This document shows positions 1 through 57,100 of a stretch of 64,000 nt of DNA, one piece after another. The DNA is taken from positions 7,241,527 through 7,305,526 of the forward strand of contig JACDOX010000015.1 in the NCBI GenBank assembly GCA_014549065.1, read 5' to 3'. Position numbers and translations under genes: made by a program. Below the pieces are notes generated by a model. That model did not search any database. It was given only the letters and a program-made list of their open reading frames with translations, and was not told the DNA's origin. Origin of the DNA: Cardinalis cardinalis (Eukaryota > Chordata > Aves > Passeriformes > Cardinalidae). Position 1 is the first letter of the stretch. Each line of letters begins with the position of its first letter.

Positions 1-1310
1 GTTGCCTGGCTTGTTCTTTGAGCTACTGTCTGCTCCTAGGAGGGCAGGGGTTACCAAACAGTCATACTCACAAAGAACTGTAGGTGCTCCTCAAAATCAG
101 GTAATAAATTCAGCTCTTTGAGGAGGCATCATGATTATTTGGGACTGTGGATATCAAGGTACACCAGTTACAGAACAGGGAAAATCCACAGGATAGAGTA
201 AATTCCAGTCTTCTGTAAGTGTAGCTGTATCCACAGTCTCCAGGATTAGAAAGAGGAGGAATTGGGAAATGCAAGTGATTGAGAGGGGAACGTTTGGCAA
301 AGTTTTGTTCTATTGGAATCATCTCTATTTTTATATCAATGTGATTTTAGTTTTTTCTGTAGCAATCAAGTACTGCTGTAGATTAGGCAAAATGGAAAAC
401 TAACGATGCAGNGCTTAATCAAAACACACAAGACAAAAGAAGAGTGAAGCCCCTAGCTGCACTAAAGGAAAAAGACAGTTTCAAGCTTGCAAGAAGAGAT
501 GCAAAACAAGAGCTCAGAACTGTCAGCAACAGGAGACAAAAGGCAGCCCCAGGGCAAGTGCTGGCAGAGTGATAGGTTCTCCTGGGGAAGAACTGCCACC
601 AGAAGATCTGCCAGGAAAAAAGCCCTGAAGGGCAGATGAGGCAATCTACATGTGATACTGAGGGTGTCAGTGGAGAGGCTGCCACTAGCAAGAACTAAGC
701 TGGGCACAGAAATAAAGTTATTTATACTGTAGTATGTATACTACATNGATTTATGGCCTATTTAACTGAGCTCATGTGTCTAATCAATATACAGAAAGTA
801 TTTTCAAATGAAAATACCTCCATATACTTGAACATGGAATTCAGTAGTGATACATGCATCAGAGAAAGCATTTTAAACACAAGTAATGGACAGCAAGACA
901 GGCTACAGGCCAAAGAATAGAGCAAACTNTCCTCCCAACATATGGGGTTTATGACCAGAATAGCATAAAACAGACACAACCAGATTCATGCCACCAGATC
1001 ATCCCTGCAGTTTTCTCTAGTACAACAGAAGAAATCAGTCCTGTCTTCCCTACCCCCTCCCCTGCACTATAACAGCACTAATGGTAATACAATTAATTAT
1101 CAATATACAAGGAAATCATACTTCATCATACATCATCATTCTTCTAAAGAGACTTCAGGAATATGCTGTGATGTNACAGAAAGGAAAATCATCCAGTGGC
1201 AGCCACCCCTCTCTTTCATTCCCTCCCCAAAGAAATGGCTGTCTTAAAATACATTGGGATGTTTTTTTGAGGGGCTTGCTGAAAATTTACAAAAAGTTTC
1301 ACCAACTCAC
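1..1310 (-). other. CDC42BPB intron 24, 5' part
   Basis: No match to the expected continuation of the C1 finger or PH domain was found on the minus strand here, so the next exon lies before base 1. A pyrimidine-rich run at about 1038-1064 reads on the plus strand and is not an acceptor for this gene. Confidence 0.8.
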
Positions 1311-43225
<41,915 letters not shown>

Positions 43226-44634
43226 CTGTTTAACAAAAAAAAAAAAGTAAATTACAAAGAGAAACATCACAAGCCAACTCATAAACTGGAGGTCAAAAGT
43301 ATTCATTGCATACCCGAGCAATANCAGATTTTCAACTATTAAAACTACAGGGGGAAAAAAAGCTAATTACACTATTTAATTAACAATTACCAATTTTTTA
43401 GAATTTNAATTGCATGAATGCTTCTCCCTTGCTGCTAGTAAGAATATAGAGCAAAGTGGTCTTTCAGAAGGATTTCTCTCCCTTTCTTTAGGGTTTTGTG
43501 AATCACTGAAGGACCACGTGAAAGGGAGAGCTCATTCATTACTGCTAAATCCTATGGACAATCTGTCCTACCCTGCAGGCACTAGATTAATTCTCTTCTA
43601 AGTGGAGTGCAACTTTACTTTTTATTTCAGCTAGTACCAGCTAAGGCTTTAACAACCCAATCTCAAGAGATAGCTGTCTCTACTTAACAGCAGTGAAACC
43701 ATTTCCCACAAGATCTGTGGCTAATTTAAGGTTTTTACTTTGAACTGTCTCTTCTGCTAAGCAACATTCACCAGATCTCAATTAGACCAAGCAGTGAAGG
43801 GCTGCAGTCTAAAAAGATGTCCAATGATTAACTAACTTACACTTATTTTGTTCTGGTGGTCCCACATTTCTCAAAATATTTGGTGGATAAATTCCACTAT
43901 ACCTGTAGATCCATCAGTTTTCTCCTCTCCAGATCCTGTTCAGAATATTTTATTTATTTCTAGCATATTGTGATGTATGCACATGGATCACTATTTAGGT
44001 AGAATGTTTGTTACAAGGCACTGTTCTGAAGACCAGATCAATAATGAAAACCAGTGGTGTAAGTGCAAGCAAACTGCCCAAGGATAAGTTTGCACAAGCA
44101 CAGCAGCAGTTTACTCTCCAAACTAAGCACAAAAAGATTGCTGCTCTTCACCTCATCACAAATACTGTTAGACTAAAAAGACCAAAGTTTTCCAATACAT
44201 GTATTTTTTCCTATCTGCAACTGAATAAAACATCACAGAACTACTACTTGTAATTCAGCCCAGACTCCCGTTTTACCTCACCTTACATTATGATTAAGCT
44301 AGTAAGTTACAAGCCAAACAGAATTCCTGCAGGAGGGGTCACTACCTTAANGGTGTATTTCAGATTCTAACATAAAGAAATCAAACCTTACAACCACACA
44401 GAGGTACAGAAGTCTGAACTGGAGACTGAAAATTTCATTATGAAGTCTAACCAACAACGCCTGAAAANCTCTCAGCAAAAAAACAGTAACTGCTAAAATA
44501 ATGAAGAAACAGCTGTACTGAAGAACAGTACAGACAGTCATGCTGCTGCTTTGTATTTAGGAGGGTGTTACTGAAAAGGCTTCCTCCAGAAGTAATACCC
44601 NTTTCACTGAGAGTTTCTTGTTTGTCCAAAGTAT

Positions 44635-44707
44635 GAAATTTAAAGAATGAGATTTAAAGAATTGGGCAAGAGGCAGACNGAGTAAGTGAATGAAATTTAA
44701 AGAATTG
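44635..44707. repeat. Short direct repeats of an AT-rich unit
   Basis: gaaatttaaagaat, gatttaaagaattg and gaaatttaaagaattg occur within about 75 bases. This is an imperfect local duplication. Confidence 0.75.
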
Positions 44708-45210
44708 CTGTATTTTTTCTGCTAGACTCCCTATTTCAGCTAGGCAGAAAGGCCAATCACACTTCCCTCACCACAAGGTCACTGAGACTATGACCTCAAA
44801 CCCAAAATAATTTCCACTGAACCTCNCCAGCACCACCACCTCAAACCAGTTAGAGATCTGTACCAGTTCAGTCAGCCACCTGTACAAGCACAGTACACAG
44901 CTGTCAGCACTGGTATTATCAACTGTTTTGCAAGGTTCTCTCACCTCCTTCCCATCAAATGAACACAGATGGNGGAAACACAACTGCAGACAAGAAATAA
45001 ACATGCAAGTTCCCCTATTAAGGGGTTTGGTTCTNCAGAATACTGGTCATTGAACTAATTTTGCAGAACAACAGCTTCTGTTACTAAAATTCAAGGGGAA
45101 ATGAAATCTAGGATTTATTTCTAGAGGACACTAACCCAATAATAGCTTTTGTTTTAAATAAATAGCAAATTTTAACAATAATTCTACTAAGTAAACAGAA
45201 TATCAAAACT

Positions 45211-45375
45211 AGAGAATCACAGAATGACTTGAGTTGGAAGGGACCTTTAAGATAATCTAGTTCCAATCCCTCTGCCATGGGCAGGCACCTTCCACTAGAC
45301 CAGGTTGTTCAGAGTCCCATCCAACCTGGCCTTGAACACTTCCAGGGATGGAGCATCCACAACTTCTCTGGGCAA
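45211..45375 (-). mobile_element. CR1 LINE 3' fragment, minus strand
   Basis: It reads agagaatcacagaatgactt, gagttggaagggacctttaa, ctgccatgggcaggcacctt, agaccaggttgttcagagtc, ccaacctggccttgaacact, then gatggagcatccacaacttc. This is a well-preserved reverse complement of a CR1 3' end and the youngest-looking CR1 copy in the window. Confidence 0.95.
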
Positions 45376-47963
45376 TAAAATGATTGCTTTAAGTATTAAA
45401 AGCTCTGCTGCTGTAAATTGATCACAAGCAACTTTCAAAGCCAGGAGACACAAACCTAGTAAGTTCAAGCTGTCCTGTACACTCAAAAAANCCCCCAAAC
45501 CCTTATATCTTACATTTCTGCTGACTGGTGACAAAGTATTTATTATTTCATCTACAAATTTCCCCACTTGGAAGTGCATCAAACTTCACATGACTAAAAC
45601 TGNAATTCAGTTTAGAAATGTGTAAAGTTGTACAAGAGCAAATTAATTTGATTTGTTTTGTATTTTAATAAATACGTATTGAGCNGAGCACAAACTTAAG
45701 TTTCAGTAAACAGAAGAAATAGGGAAGGGCCTTACTGCCATTTTTCTAGAAATTGTATTCTTGAAGAAGGAAGGATGAGCAGCCCTCATTTTCTTGACCA
45801 ACATTTCTGATCAAATCTACAAGAGTCCTAGGTTGGTCCTGCTCTTTCCAACTCAATTGGTCAACTGAAGTACTAGTTAATAAAATCACTGGTTTAACAT
45901 ATGTAAATTAAAAGAAATAGAAGGAAGTTACTGTTTTTACAAACCATTTGTGCACTTAACTAATGTTTGCTTTTCGTACTTAGTAGGTGTTGGTGTTCAG
46001 AAATACTGCAGCTTCAGTGGTCTCTGTCTTAGAAAGCACCAAACACGAACATTTGAATGTACAGAAGAATTTTAAACTTGGCAGGACTTTCCCTGAACTA
46101 GAAAAATTCTCAGCCTTTGTCAAGGAATCTAAGATTCCTTAAAAGTAAATTTAACTTGAAACTAAAACTGGGTGTCAAGAGAATCTAATGATCACAGAGA
46201 CTACAACAGCAGCTACAGAACAGATCAGAGCTCAGAGGAGGCAACAGACCAGTAATTTATTTAGACTGATATATACTTTATTGGCATTTTGAAGTAGAAC
46301 CCTATTTACACCAGGATGTGAACTGCTGCATTTAAGTNTTGGATTCCACAATTTCTATTTCTTAGTAAGTGAAATCAAAAAATATTTCCAATTTGCATTC
46401 CTGCAGTTGTCCCAGGAGGCTCCTGTTCNTCAACTGTAAATATGCTGATCAGTAGCATGCACAGAACTGGCAAAATTGAGTGAGGAGAAACTTGCACCAA
46501 AAAAGCATCAGAGACAGACTGTGCTTGCCAGGACAATGCCAAGTGATTTATCACTACCTAGCTGGTAAAGAGAGATACAGCTTCTCCCTTTACATACCAC
46601 NATTTGATAAACAGGGAACTCAAACCAAACTTATCTCCATATACTGGAATGAATAATTACTTTTGATCCTAATACTGAAGGCAGAACTTATGATCTGGAG
46701 TTGATTTAATCCTTAATGAAAATATTTCATCCTGGCAAACAGAAGCATTAGCTGTACTGGGGGTTTTGTTGGCAGTGATTACTGAATTTTGTTATATATA
46801 CACACTGTTGTCAGGGTAACATTAGCTGCAAGTAATTGCAAGAGTTTGTTTATTCATGACTGTGAGGATGTAATAAGAATTTGGGATAGACATTCCATGA
46901 GCAGTATGTTTGTANGCACCACTGCCTTTTCTCTCAAGCTGATTTTGCATTATTGTACTTGATGTTGTTTGGAAGAAGGGTGTTTTTTATAATGCCAGGC
47001 AAGGAAAAAAACCAAACCCAAACAACCAATTTTCAGAAGCCAAGTAATGTATGCTCTGAAGAAAATAATACAAAACAGTAACAGTTGATGTTTTGATTCA
47101 TAATGAGAAGTGAAATGCCAGCATTTATTTCCTCATTGAAAACCAGAGTACATGTGAAAGACATAATTCTCCACACACCAATTCTATTCTGATCATATTC
47201 TCCTCTTCAAGTGATAGATGGATATTTTGTTTACACAAAAAAACCCCATAAATTTTAATAACTTGAAAACATAATTTAAATGTTTTACTCACAGGTAAAT
47301 AGGTTTGTGATATAGGTTTGAGAGATGGTGCATCTACACTGCAGTCAATGTGTATTACGCCACCTAACAGAAAATATTTGGAGGCAGTTTCAGAATGACT
47401 GAAAGCTGCAGGAAATGCCAGCAGAGATGATCTGACACAGCAGACTGGGCTCTCTGCACTGCTACCCCAGGAATGGGTGCATGCTGGTCTCATACNTGCC
47501 ATTTCCTCTCATTTCTGAAAGCAGGTCAGGGAGGGATGTCAGTGTTGTCAACATCATCCTCAAAAAATAATAGGTCAACTCTTCCCACCTGCAATGTGGT
47601 TAAAAATGAGAAGTGTCAAGGTATATTTTGAATTTCTACTTTCTGTTCATACTCTGGATCATTCAATTTATGTCAATAATTTACCACCTGGAATCACAGA
47701 AGCTAGCACCCTTACACTGCAATGGGCAAAAGACAACTCGCTGGATTATGATCACTGCTGCTTCAGTGGTGGAGGCACCCCNGGATTTTATTTGAGGACT
47801 CATCCAAATTTTGTTGGCCAGTACAAATTTCCAGAAATTNACAAAAATCACTTAGTTGAAGCTGCCAAATGTTCAAGAACACCTGATGTTTTGTATCATT
47901 GGCAGCTCCAAGTTTTAAATAAATGTGACAATGGCAAGAAAATAATACAGACTCCCAATTCAT

Positions 47964-48150
47964 GTTGAAAGGGACTAGATGGTCTCAAATCCAATCTCCT
48001 GCTCAAATCACCGTCAAGACTGATTTCAGATCAGGTTACTCATGGTTCTGCCTGGTCAGGTTTCAAAAACTTCCAAGGATGGGGACTCCATGGGCTCTGT
48101 GGACAACCTATTTATATAACAGACTACCTACACCAGATAGTTTCACAGTT
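47964..48150 (-). mobile_element. Old CR1 LINE fragment, minus strand
   Basis: It reads gaaagggactagatggtctc, then atccaatctcctgctcaaat, then caggtttcaaaaacttccaa and ggatggggactccatgggct. This follows the order of a CR1 3' region of an older subfamily, with more substitutions than the copy at 45211. The 3' terminal repeat is missing and the far boundary is uncertain. Confidence 0.75.
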
Positions 48151-51100
48151 GATGCTGTAAGTGATTTGGGGTTTAAGTCATTATATAACACGATAACAAC
48201 ATTCAGGTGGATCTACCCTGAAGGTATGTCCAAATTGTCTGGTCAGACACAAGTTCATCTGCCACCATGNTCCCTTTATCTCCTTATTCCCTCTACAAAA
48301 CATTGTGGTAGGAAACTATGTGAATTGCAAAATATTAATGTCAGAGAAAAACAAAATGACGCAGATAACTGTCTGTGGAGCCATACTCCCACCAGGCANA
48401 TCCAGTATTTTATTTAAGATGTTTTCTTTGGAGGAAGAACATGAAAGAGCAGCAAATTTTACCATTTCCCTCAGTCATCNCTCAACTTACATTCTAGAAA
48501 TCAAGTAACTTGTGTGCCCTTTGTGCACCCTTTTCAAAGAAACAACGCTCCTATGATATTGCTACTAAAACAGCAGGCTGGCAGGTTTAACAAGTTAGTG
48601 CTTGTATACATGTCTTGGGAGATACCCACACCCAGGTAGCCCCAACCTGCTTACTAAGGTGATAAATACCTGTTACAACCCACACTTGAGTTTTAAAGAA
48701 GTACAATCCTCTTGTATCAGATTGTGAAAATTCCCCTGCATTTTAGAAATGCAAATTTTTTTTATTCTTCCATCCTATGCTGACTCCAGTTTTAATTTTT
48801 CCAAATATAGATNCTTGCTTCCCTTTTCCTGTGCTGACCTGTTTCCTCTTACTGTCTACCTCTGTGAATGCTTTTTTTCAGTCTGGTTTCCTAAGGAAAT
48901 AAGGTATGTGTGATCACACTGTTGGGCATTCTGAAGCCATTCCTCTCTCCCAGTACCTTTTGATACCAATAAAGTCCCTTCATACACCCTTTACCAAATT
49001 TCTCTGAAGTGGTCAAAAGATACAAAGTTGCTACAAGTTTTATTTTAAAAATGGCAGTGAATAGGAGACAGCCATGGTATCACCTCTGCTAAGGGAAAGG
49101 CGGCAGCAGGAACAGAGNAGCCACCCGCTCAGCTGGCAGCCAGCACACACCCATACCTCACTGTCCACAGTCACGCAGGGACAGTGGGACAATGCTGCAC
49201 AGAAGAGGGAAGAAAGGAAGTGTGCAGCAGAAAAGAGAAGCTCATGCAGTGGGAAGGGCAGGCAGTTATTCCACTGAGCCCAGTAAAGTTGATAAATACA
49301 AATTTACAGGAAGACAAATTTCACCAAAGTTCTGCTGTTTACAAGTCAAGGCAAGACATTCTTGTTCTCTGACACATTTGCTGCTGGACCTTTGACTTCT
49401 GCCATGCCCTCCCTCCTGTTTTTACAATGTACATATACACACACTTCACTTACTCTGTCTGCCTCTTGCCCAATAATCCAATTCTTCATCACTCATCAAC
49501 ATCCACTGGACCAATGCAGTGGTCCAAGACTCTTGGTTATCACTACAATGACACAAATTCCACTGGCTTTAAAACCAGAGAAGCACAACCTGGTTACTGC
49601 TTATAGGGCCTGCAGCCCTTGCAGAACAGCCTGTTGCTACAACACTGCTTCACACACCAGTTTTACAGTGGCTGGTACTGTTCTCTTATAACAGTATCAC
49701 TGGCATTTACTAAAATTTACTAAAATGCCAGTAGAAATACATATATTAACACAATAGCAAGAAAGTCTGAGTATTCTTGATTTTTCAAGACAGAAGATGG
49801 AAACCAATTATTAAGTTAAATGTCAAACGGTTAGTCTTTATTTGGTATATAAATGCTTTACAAGCCTTCAAGCTTTCTGAAGAACTGTTGCATACAGGTA
49901 TCCATTTGCAGCCAGTTATGGATTTTGTTTCATTTCATGAAAGTTTTCTGACATATGTAAAAGAGTATCTAAGCACCTTCAATCAAGACACTGCTGACAC
50001 TAACAGAACTATGAATTTGGTAACATTTGGATTCAATAATTACATGCAAAACCCCTCAAAGGTTTAAAAGGATAAAAACATTAATTTTAGGCATAAACCG
50101 ACCGTTTGTAGCTTCTGCGTCTTGCTCCGTAACCGGCTTTATCAGTTACAGAAGAACTGATTCTGGCATTTGGCATTTGTACGCTACTCTGTGATAACTG
50201 CATGAAAAATTTATCACCAAGCTAAAGGCTAATGGCATTGGGAAATGCTTTCAAGAAAAATATCAAGTAATAGTTCTGATGTTGATCCTATTAGTGTTGC
50301 TAAATTTGCCAGCAGAAGAGCATGGCATTTACCTTGAAACATCATCTGTGTTCACTGTTATTTTTTTTGTGTGGCAAGCCCCAAAAGCAAGTGCCACACA
50401 GAAGGACTCATTCAGCAGCAATATGCCAGCTTGCTGATGAATGTTACCACAAACACTTCATAGCTGGCTATCTGCCTGCCCAGCCCATTCACTGCTTTCT
50501 GTGCTTACAATGAAAGGACATCCAAGATGATACTCAAGGGTTGTACAGACAAGCACTGAGCAACACACAGATGGTTTCCAGTAGTCCAAGTGACAAAACA
50601 CATTGCCAGTTTAACTCCTTCCAAAGCCACTGTGTGTTTTTGAGAACTAAACAGAAACAGAGTTCTAGCAGGTGAGAGGAAGTAAGGGTTGGCTCACACA
50701 TCCAAAGAAACACACCAAATTACTATCTGCTGTACTCATATATATGCAAGACCTTTCTTTGCCAAAGGAAAAAAAATAATAGATAAAATAAAAACCACAT
50801 GCCAATCAGATGATGGTGTGTGCTAGTACTACAAGGGATGCAAGCACAAGGAGAGAAGGCTTGCAGCATTATCAGAGGGTGAAGATCACTGCCCAATTTC
50901 TCATTTTGTTCATGTTACTGTCACTGAATGATCCAAATTTGGGGAATTGCTCCTTGGTTTCTAGAACAAATTCAGGCAGGGCTTGTCTTCCTTATTAATA
51001 AATATTGAAGTTGATCTTGGAAGATGAAACTGTTAGTACTAACACTGAAGAAGAATGTGACTGTAAGTAGCATTGACTTCAGGAAAGCCAAAAGTGAATT

Positions 51101-54100
51101 ACTGTGCACACAAACCTGGTGCAGCATCACAAAATTTAATATTTCAGGATACAACTGTCAGAACACAGACTTTTTTAAGCAAGAAGACTGGACAAGAAGA
51201 CCTGCACCTTTTTAAGTACTCATAAAGGCATTTCAGCAAACACTCAGCAATCTGAGAATAAATTCTAGCCTAACTCTCATGGGAGAATGAAGAAAGCCCT
51301 TGGAGAAACAGTGCTTCTGACTGCACTTGGTAGTCCATATTCCATACCTCTTTCCAACTTGCCACATTTGTTTGGGAGAGGAAAAGACATGTTTCTCTAA
51401 CCTTTTCTTAAGGTTTTCCCTAAGATGCCCTGCTCTTTCATCAGACAACATACCAACCATGGGTTCCCTGGTGGTCCATCAGCCTCTTCAGCCTTAGAAC
51501 CATCACAGACTAAAATACTGAACAGAAGTCCAACAATATCTGCAAGCTGGCACTTTCTGCAGAGACCAAAACAAATGGATCTTGCTTCTACTCAAATTTC
51601 ACAAGGTTTTCAAAGATGGTACTTTCCTTCCTCTTAAGTCTTGCTAAAAATCTGCAAAGAAAAGATGACTATTCCACAATAAAGGAACTTTTCTGCTCTT
51701 ATATAACTGTTGATATCCAATGCCTTCAAAAACTTCATCTTCAGTCCTTTTATTTTCCTCAAGATGACAGCACACAGCATGGAAGACATTGTACATGAAG
51801 CCATATACAGATTTTCCTTGGGACTGTCTGACATCCCAGACATTTGAGACAACTGAATAGGGAGCTACACAACAACTTCAATCCAGGAAATTCATTCTAC
51901 TCCTGAAGGACCTCCTCCTTGTTCCTTCTCACCATGCTCCAGCCCATTGCTTGGATCATCACCCTTCATGTGGTGTGTCAAACAAGAAACTTTTCCAGGC
52001 AAAAGCTAACTTGTCTATCCCATTCCACCCCCTCCCACCACACCATTCACCCAATGGGACTCCCATACAGCTGTGACACTGGTGCCCCAGAGCAAGGCAG
52101 GGAGCAGGATGAGGCTGCAGAAGGGCAAAATGGCTTTCAGAACTGAAGTGAATGTGGTGTGGAGCACAGCAACCATGGAAGTGGCTATAGCACAGCCTGC
52201 ACCACATTAGGACAGGCTCTTCAAAACACATGTTAAACCTTGTAAGAAACACCACAGAATGCAGTATCTGTTTAATTTAGCTTTATTTGTGCTTCATTTT
52301 TTCTGTAGTTCAGGGCCAGATTTTGCAGGTGTTGGAGAGGCCATTTAAGCCACAGCAAATGGCAATCAGATAGTGAAGCACATTGGTAATGGAAAAATTG
52401 TTTCAGGGGGTTTACATGAATCACTAGTTCCAAACAGTAAAATTTCAATGATTCCATTTCTTTTATTCCATAACAACACTGTAAATATTGCTAAAATCCA
52501 CTTACTTTACCACATGATGAACAATCTCAACAGCATAGTTAGTAATTTTTTGTAGAATTGCCTGAGAATTACAACTGCTCAGAAAAAAAATTGGTATTTT
52601 TCAGATGGTTTAAAAGTAGAGATTAAGAAAATCTCAAATTTGAGCTCACCCAAATTTCAATAACATAGGACGAAACTAAGTTGCATCAGACCCAGCACCT
52701 CTTGCACATCCTAAGAAATAAAACAATTCCAATCTGATGACCACATTGCGCTGATATAAGCATACATACACTTACATTAATTAAGCCACCACTTACATCA
52801 TCAGTGTATGAGCGAAGTTCTACTTCCTGACTGCACGCTTTATTTCATCTTAGAAGTAAAACTTAAAACAGCTCTACTGCTTTCCTTTTACCAATCACTT
52901 ACAGTAAAGGCATGGGGTTTTTTTCTCCAGATATACACAAAATTTTCTCTCAAGTTACTATAAACACAATATGTGCATTATGTAATAAAACAATTTACAT
53001 TTTACACTGGTGCTGTATTTACCACATGCCNCCTCCTTTATTTATAGAGCTTAGAGGTTTCCAGTAAATTCTTCTTGCCAAAGTANCCTACACAAATGCA
53101 CTTACAGTAACAGGAGTGAAATCTACCTTATGATGCATCCCTTTTCTCTGCTTATAAATTTAGAGTAAAGCAGTTCAATGACACAACTGTAGTGGATCGC
53201 TGTGACCAGAGCAGCAGCCCCACGGATCTGCTCCCTCTCAGCTCCAACAAACCCAGGGGGCCTCACCTCACTGACCTGATTCTACTCACTAAACCAGCAG
53301 GATCCCAAGTTACGAAGACACACAACCCATCTATCACCCTGTAGTTGAGGAAATTGAATCATCAAGGGTNGGGAGAGGCTGCTGTGCCAGCAGAAGCATG
53401 GAGGGCAAAGGAGCAGAGCATTTCTCCNGAAGCTGCTGTCCGCAGGGCCCGGGCTGTGATGAGCTGCCCACACCACGTCCAGCTGTAGCAGAGCTGGCCT
53501 GCCCTGCTGCTAACAGGGAGCTCCATGGAAAGCTGGATAAGGAAGCAGCCAAATGACAATTACCTCTTGCCTGATACTTCAGTTCCCAACCAGATCAACA
53601 CCATAAACTAGGAAATGCAAGGCTAAGGGGATGGGACAATTAGGTGAGCNTACAGTGCTACAGAACTGCACCTGACTTTTTTTTACCCTGAGCTGTTTTT
53701 CAATTTTAAGAGTTCAGGTAGCAACAGCTACTTTAAGAACAGGTGTGGCACATCTTTCTCTTCACTTCCTTCTAAATGGCAGCGGGCAGGAGGACATTTT
53801 CTCAGACATTACTCACCCTGTTTCAAAACTCGCCTGGAGCTTGAGATCTAATTAAAAGGTCACTGAAAGTCAGATCTTTGCCGTAGGAAAAGGCCACAAA
53901 GACATGTGACAAGCAATTACTGTAACCAGGCACAAGAATCTTTGGAGTAGCTCAAGCTACTCAGAAGCAGAAGGGAACTGTCTTTAAATCTGCAGAGAAT
54001 ACTAACCAGTCCCATGCTAAGATTTGCTACACATTATACTGGATGGCTCAGAGTGGCTTTCTTATAAATACTCTCAGGATTTATAACTCTTGTTCACTTC

Positions 54101-57100
54101 CCCCTCTAGACCAGGAATGTATAGCCAAAGCTACTCTGTCTTGCACTACTCATTCCAATACCACTGGCTGGCAACAAGCAAGAGGAAGATCACTTACAGC
54201 AGCACTGTTTTCACAGGAGCACTATTTTCACTGACTTCAAGTGCCAAAGGTCACTACCAACAAAACTCAGGGCAAGCAGGGCATCAGGAGCATGGCCAAC
54301 TGCCTGTAACAGAAAAATCACTGGGGTTTGGGGTGCTCAGAAGGTAAGCACATCTNCAGAGGGCATATCAGGATGCTTCCTGACAAATTACTTGCTCAGA
54401 CAGGATGGAAAGAAAAGTCAAAAGGGAAGAGAAACACATCTCTCAGCCTTCCAATGCGTGATGAAAACATCACCCAGATAAGGCAACATGCTTCTAATTT
54501 CACTGTGCANCTTTTCCTTAATGTCTGACACTGCCTCAGCATATTTTAAAATTTGTCTATATCTATTCCCAGGCTTTCCATATAATACAGTTAAAATTTT
54601 AAATGGATAAGAAAGGTCTAAATTTTTACCAAGAGTGGGGAGAATCTACTGGAAAGCTGAGAAAATCCCACCCNTGGCCTTAGAAGCAGCTTTCAAAAAA
54701 GGGAGTCAAACTGTATGATAATAGATCATTAGCAGTACGTATTTTTTTCAAGTGCTTATGGCTAAAAAAAAAGCCAAAAAATGTAATTACCAATGAAATA
54801 AACCAAGAAGCCTGCAGAATTCTGTTTTAGAATACTGCCCATTTACCAGCTATCAGTTATTAAGCTTGCTAGCATCAGCTAATTATTCTGAAGTTTCAAA
54901 CTGTCCAGGACCATTACATCTGCTATTAAANAATTNNNAAAAAAATCCATTTAAAATAGGGTTTGNTTTTTTAACACACAGTGAATACCCATGAAACAAA
55001 ACATTCTGGATAAATGATAATCTAGAATTTTAGACATATGACAGTTTATACAGGTTCAAATTTTTAAACTCTTCTTCAAATCAAAAAGTCATTGTTAGGG
55101 GAAGCAAATCTTGGAACCAGTTAAGAGTGATTTTTTTTAATTTAACTGAATTAGAACATGACTAAAGAGCTTTAACATCACATGTGTATGCAAAGCATAC
55201 GGAACAGGAAACTAAAAATAGAACCCCAAGCCTCTTCCTAGAGACATTTCCAAGTCTCCAACCATTATAAATTCAGCTTTCTCTAGTACAGGCAGGATGA
55301 AGTTCTTCCTTCTTCTCTCCCCCTCATTCTGTATTTTTATCATGCTTTCCTATCCAAATTTTGGTAATTTATGTACAGCACACTGAATAAGCTCTTTCCC
55401 CTTATCTCAGTATTTTGTGTATCAAAGAGCAGTTTTGGTTTTGTTTAGTATTTATANCCCATTTTTTCTTAACATCTTCGCCATGGTATCTTTCAGAAAT
55501 TCTTAAATCCACCTTCTGGATCATGATTTTAGGAAAGCTCTCAACAGCCAGCCAGCCCGCCCACATGACATGCTGTTTAATGGACACGCTTCTAGGCATT
55601 CCCAAACCTCTTATAGGCTCCTGGAATCTTATATCCTCCACTCCAGTCCAGATCATACCTCCTGTTACTGCACACTCCAGCATGATCAGCAGCAGGCCAN
55701 GATCCCCGAGTTCTAGCTGCTTCCTCTTTCTTACATATTCTTAAAGCCAGTAGGGAACAAAAATCTGTTCAATCACTGCACTCACAATTGCAAATACCAT
55801 GTCTCACCTCTGTGTCTTGTTCCTCAGCTTTTCAAGATAGGCATATCAAGTGAGGAACATCCCAGAAAGTTTTTATATTAGATGCAGTATCTTAAAGCAT
55901 TCTGCTTTTCAGCTTTTCGTTTTAAACATAAGTTTTCAGTTTTGTACACTCCTCCTTACGGTGTAACATTATCCACATGCCATCNATGTTTAATAAACAC
56001 TACATCCGTGATCCTTTTGCTTTAAGATTTATTTCCAAGCATTTGAGCAGAGAATTCCTTTTTTTTCTTCCTCATTTATAGTCCATCTAGACAGGTGTGT
56101 TGATTTCAAAACAGAAAACCAAGTACTAAGACATTCAGAACAAGCTTGTAGTAGGCTGGCAATCTCAAATCTTCATCTATACCTCAGGCTCCACTCTGTT
56201 GGCTTCCAACCTTTTTCTTTCCTCATACTTGGAAATAACAACCAAACATTTGGAAGCTCCTATGCAACACCAGGGNGCATGCCAGTACAGATGCAGCTGG
56301 AAAACCCTACTGGTGTAGGGTTTACAAGTTCCCATTTCCAGAGCAGGAACCAGTAAAGGTCCATTAACTTCTTTCCAGAAATCTTCCAACATAGCAATCA
56401 GCCTCTGAGGAGATCACAAGCAGAAGAAGTGACCACAAACAGAAAACCAAGGAATTTCAGTCAATCTACAAAATGGTTTAATCTACTTCAATGCAACTGC
56501 AAACTCTACAGACATTGAGCCAATATTTACACAGATAAAAGCCACATGGTTGCCCTTCTACTTTCTTACACATCATTTTAGTTATACTCCATTCCTTTTT
56601 CTTTTTCCATATAGAATTTAATATTTTCCTTTACTAATTTGTCTCCAGTGTCAACTAAGTAAACCTTGGGTACTTTACCCATTTCATGACTGCTGTAGCT
56701 TTTCAGTAATATTTCCACTTGCATCAACTCACTTTAAAATCACATTCAGTCCCAAAGCACAATCTTACAAAGACAGTCAAACTCTTCATCATTGNTACTA
56801 TAGTTCAGACAAGCCAGGTTCATTTTTGATATGAGTATTGTGGAGCTGAGGCTATGTAATCCTTTTCTTCCATAAACTTCTTTGGAATTCTCTAGTGTAA
56901 AAGTCTGGAAGAGCTGTCTATTTTTTTTCTTTACATAAGATACTTAATATATATTTCAGGGCTCTTTTTTTTTTCAGCCTCATGAGAAATGTTCTCCGTA
57001 ATACATTATTCCATCTTTGGATTGCCACAGTGAATCAAGCAAGGACATGACATTTATCAAAAATCTCTTGGTAATTNCACGGCTTTAACATACAGCTTCA

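Noticed and set aside
45295..45582. Minus-strand open frame of 95 codons
   Set aside because: Most of its 3' part is the CR1 tail, read as protein by chance.
47594..47968. Plus-strand open frame of 124 codons just before a CR1 fragment
   Set aside because: No known family was recognised and there are no splice or promoter signals. It ends where the CR1 fragment begins, so it is probably chance.
53200..53560. GC-richer stretch considered as CDC42BPB exon 1 or promoter
   Set aside because: Few CpGs are present and no minus-strand frame resembles the MRCK N-terminus or ends in the required split Ala codon.
54931..54966. N cluster considered as an assembly gap
   Set aside because: It comprises only a few scattered Ns in an A/T homopolymer context, which fits ambiguous base calls better than a gap.
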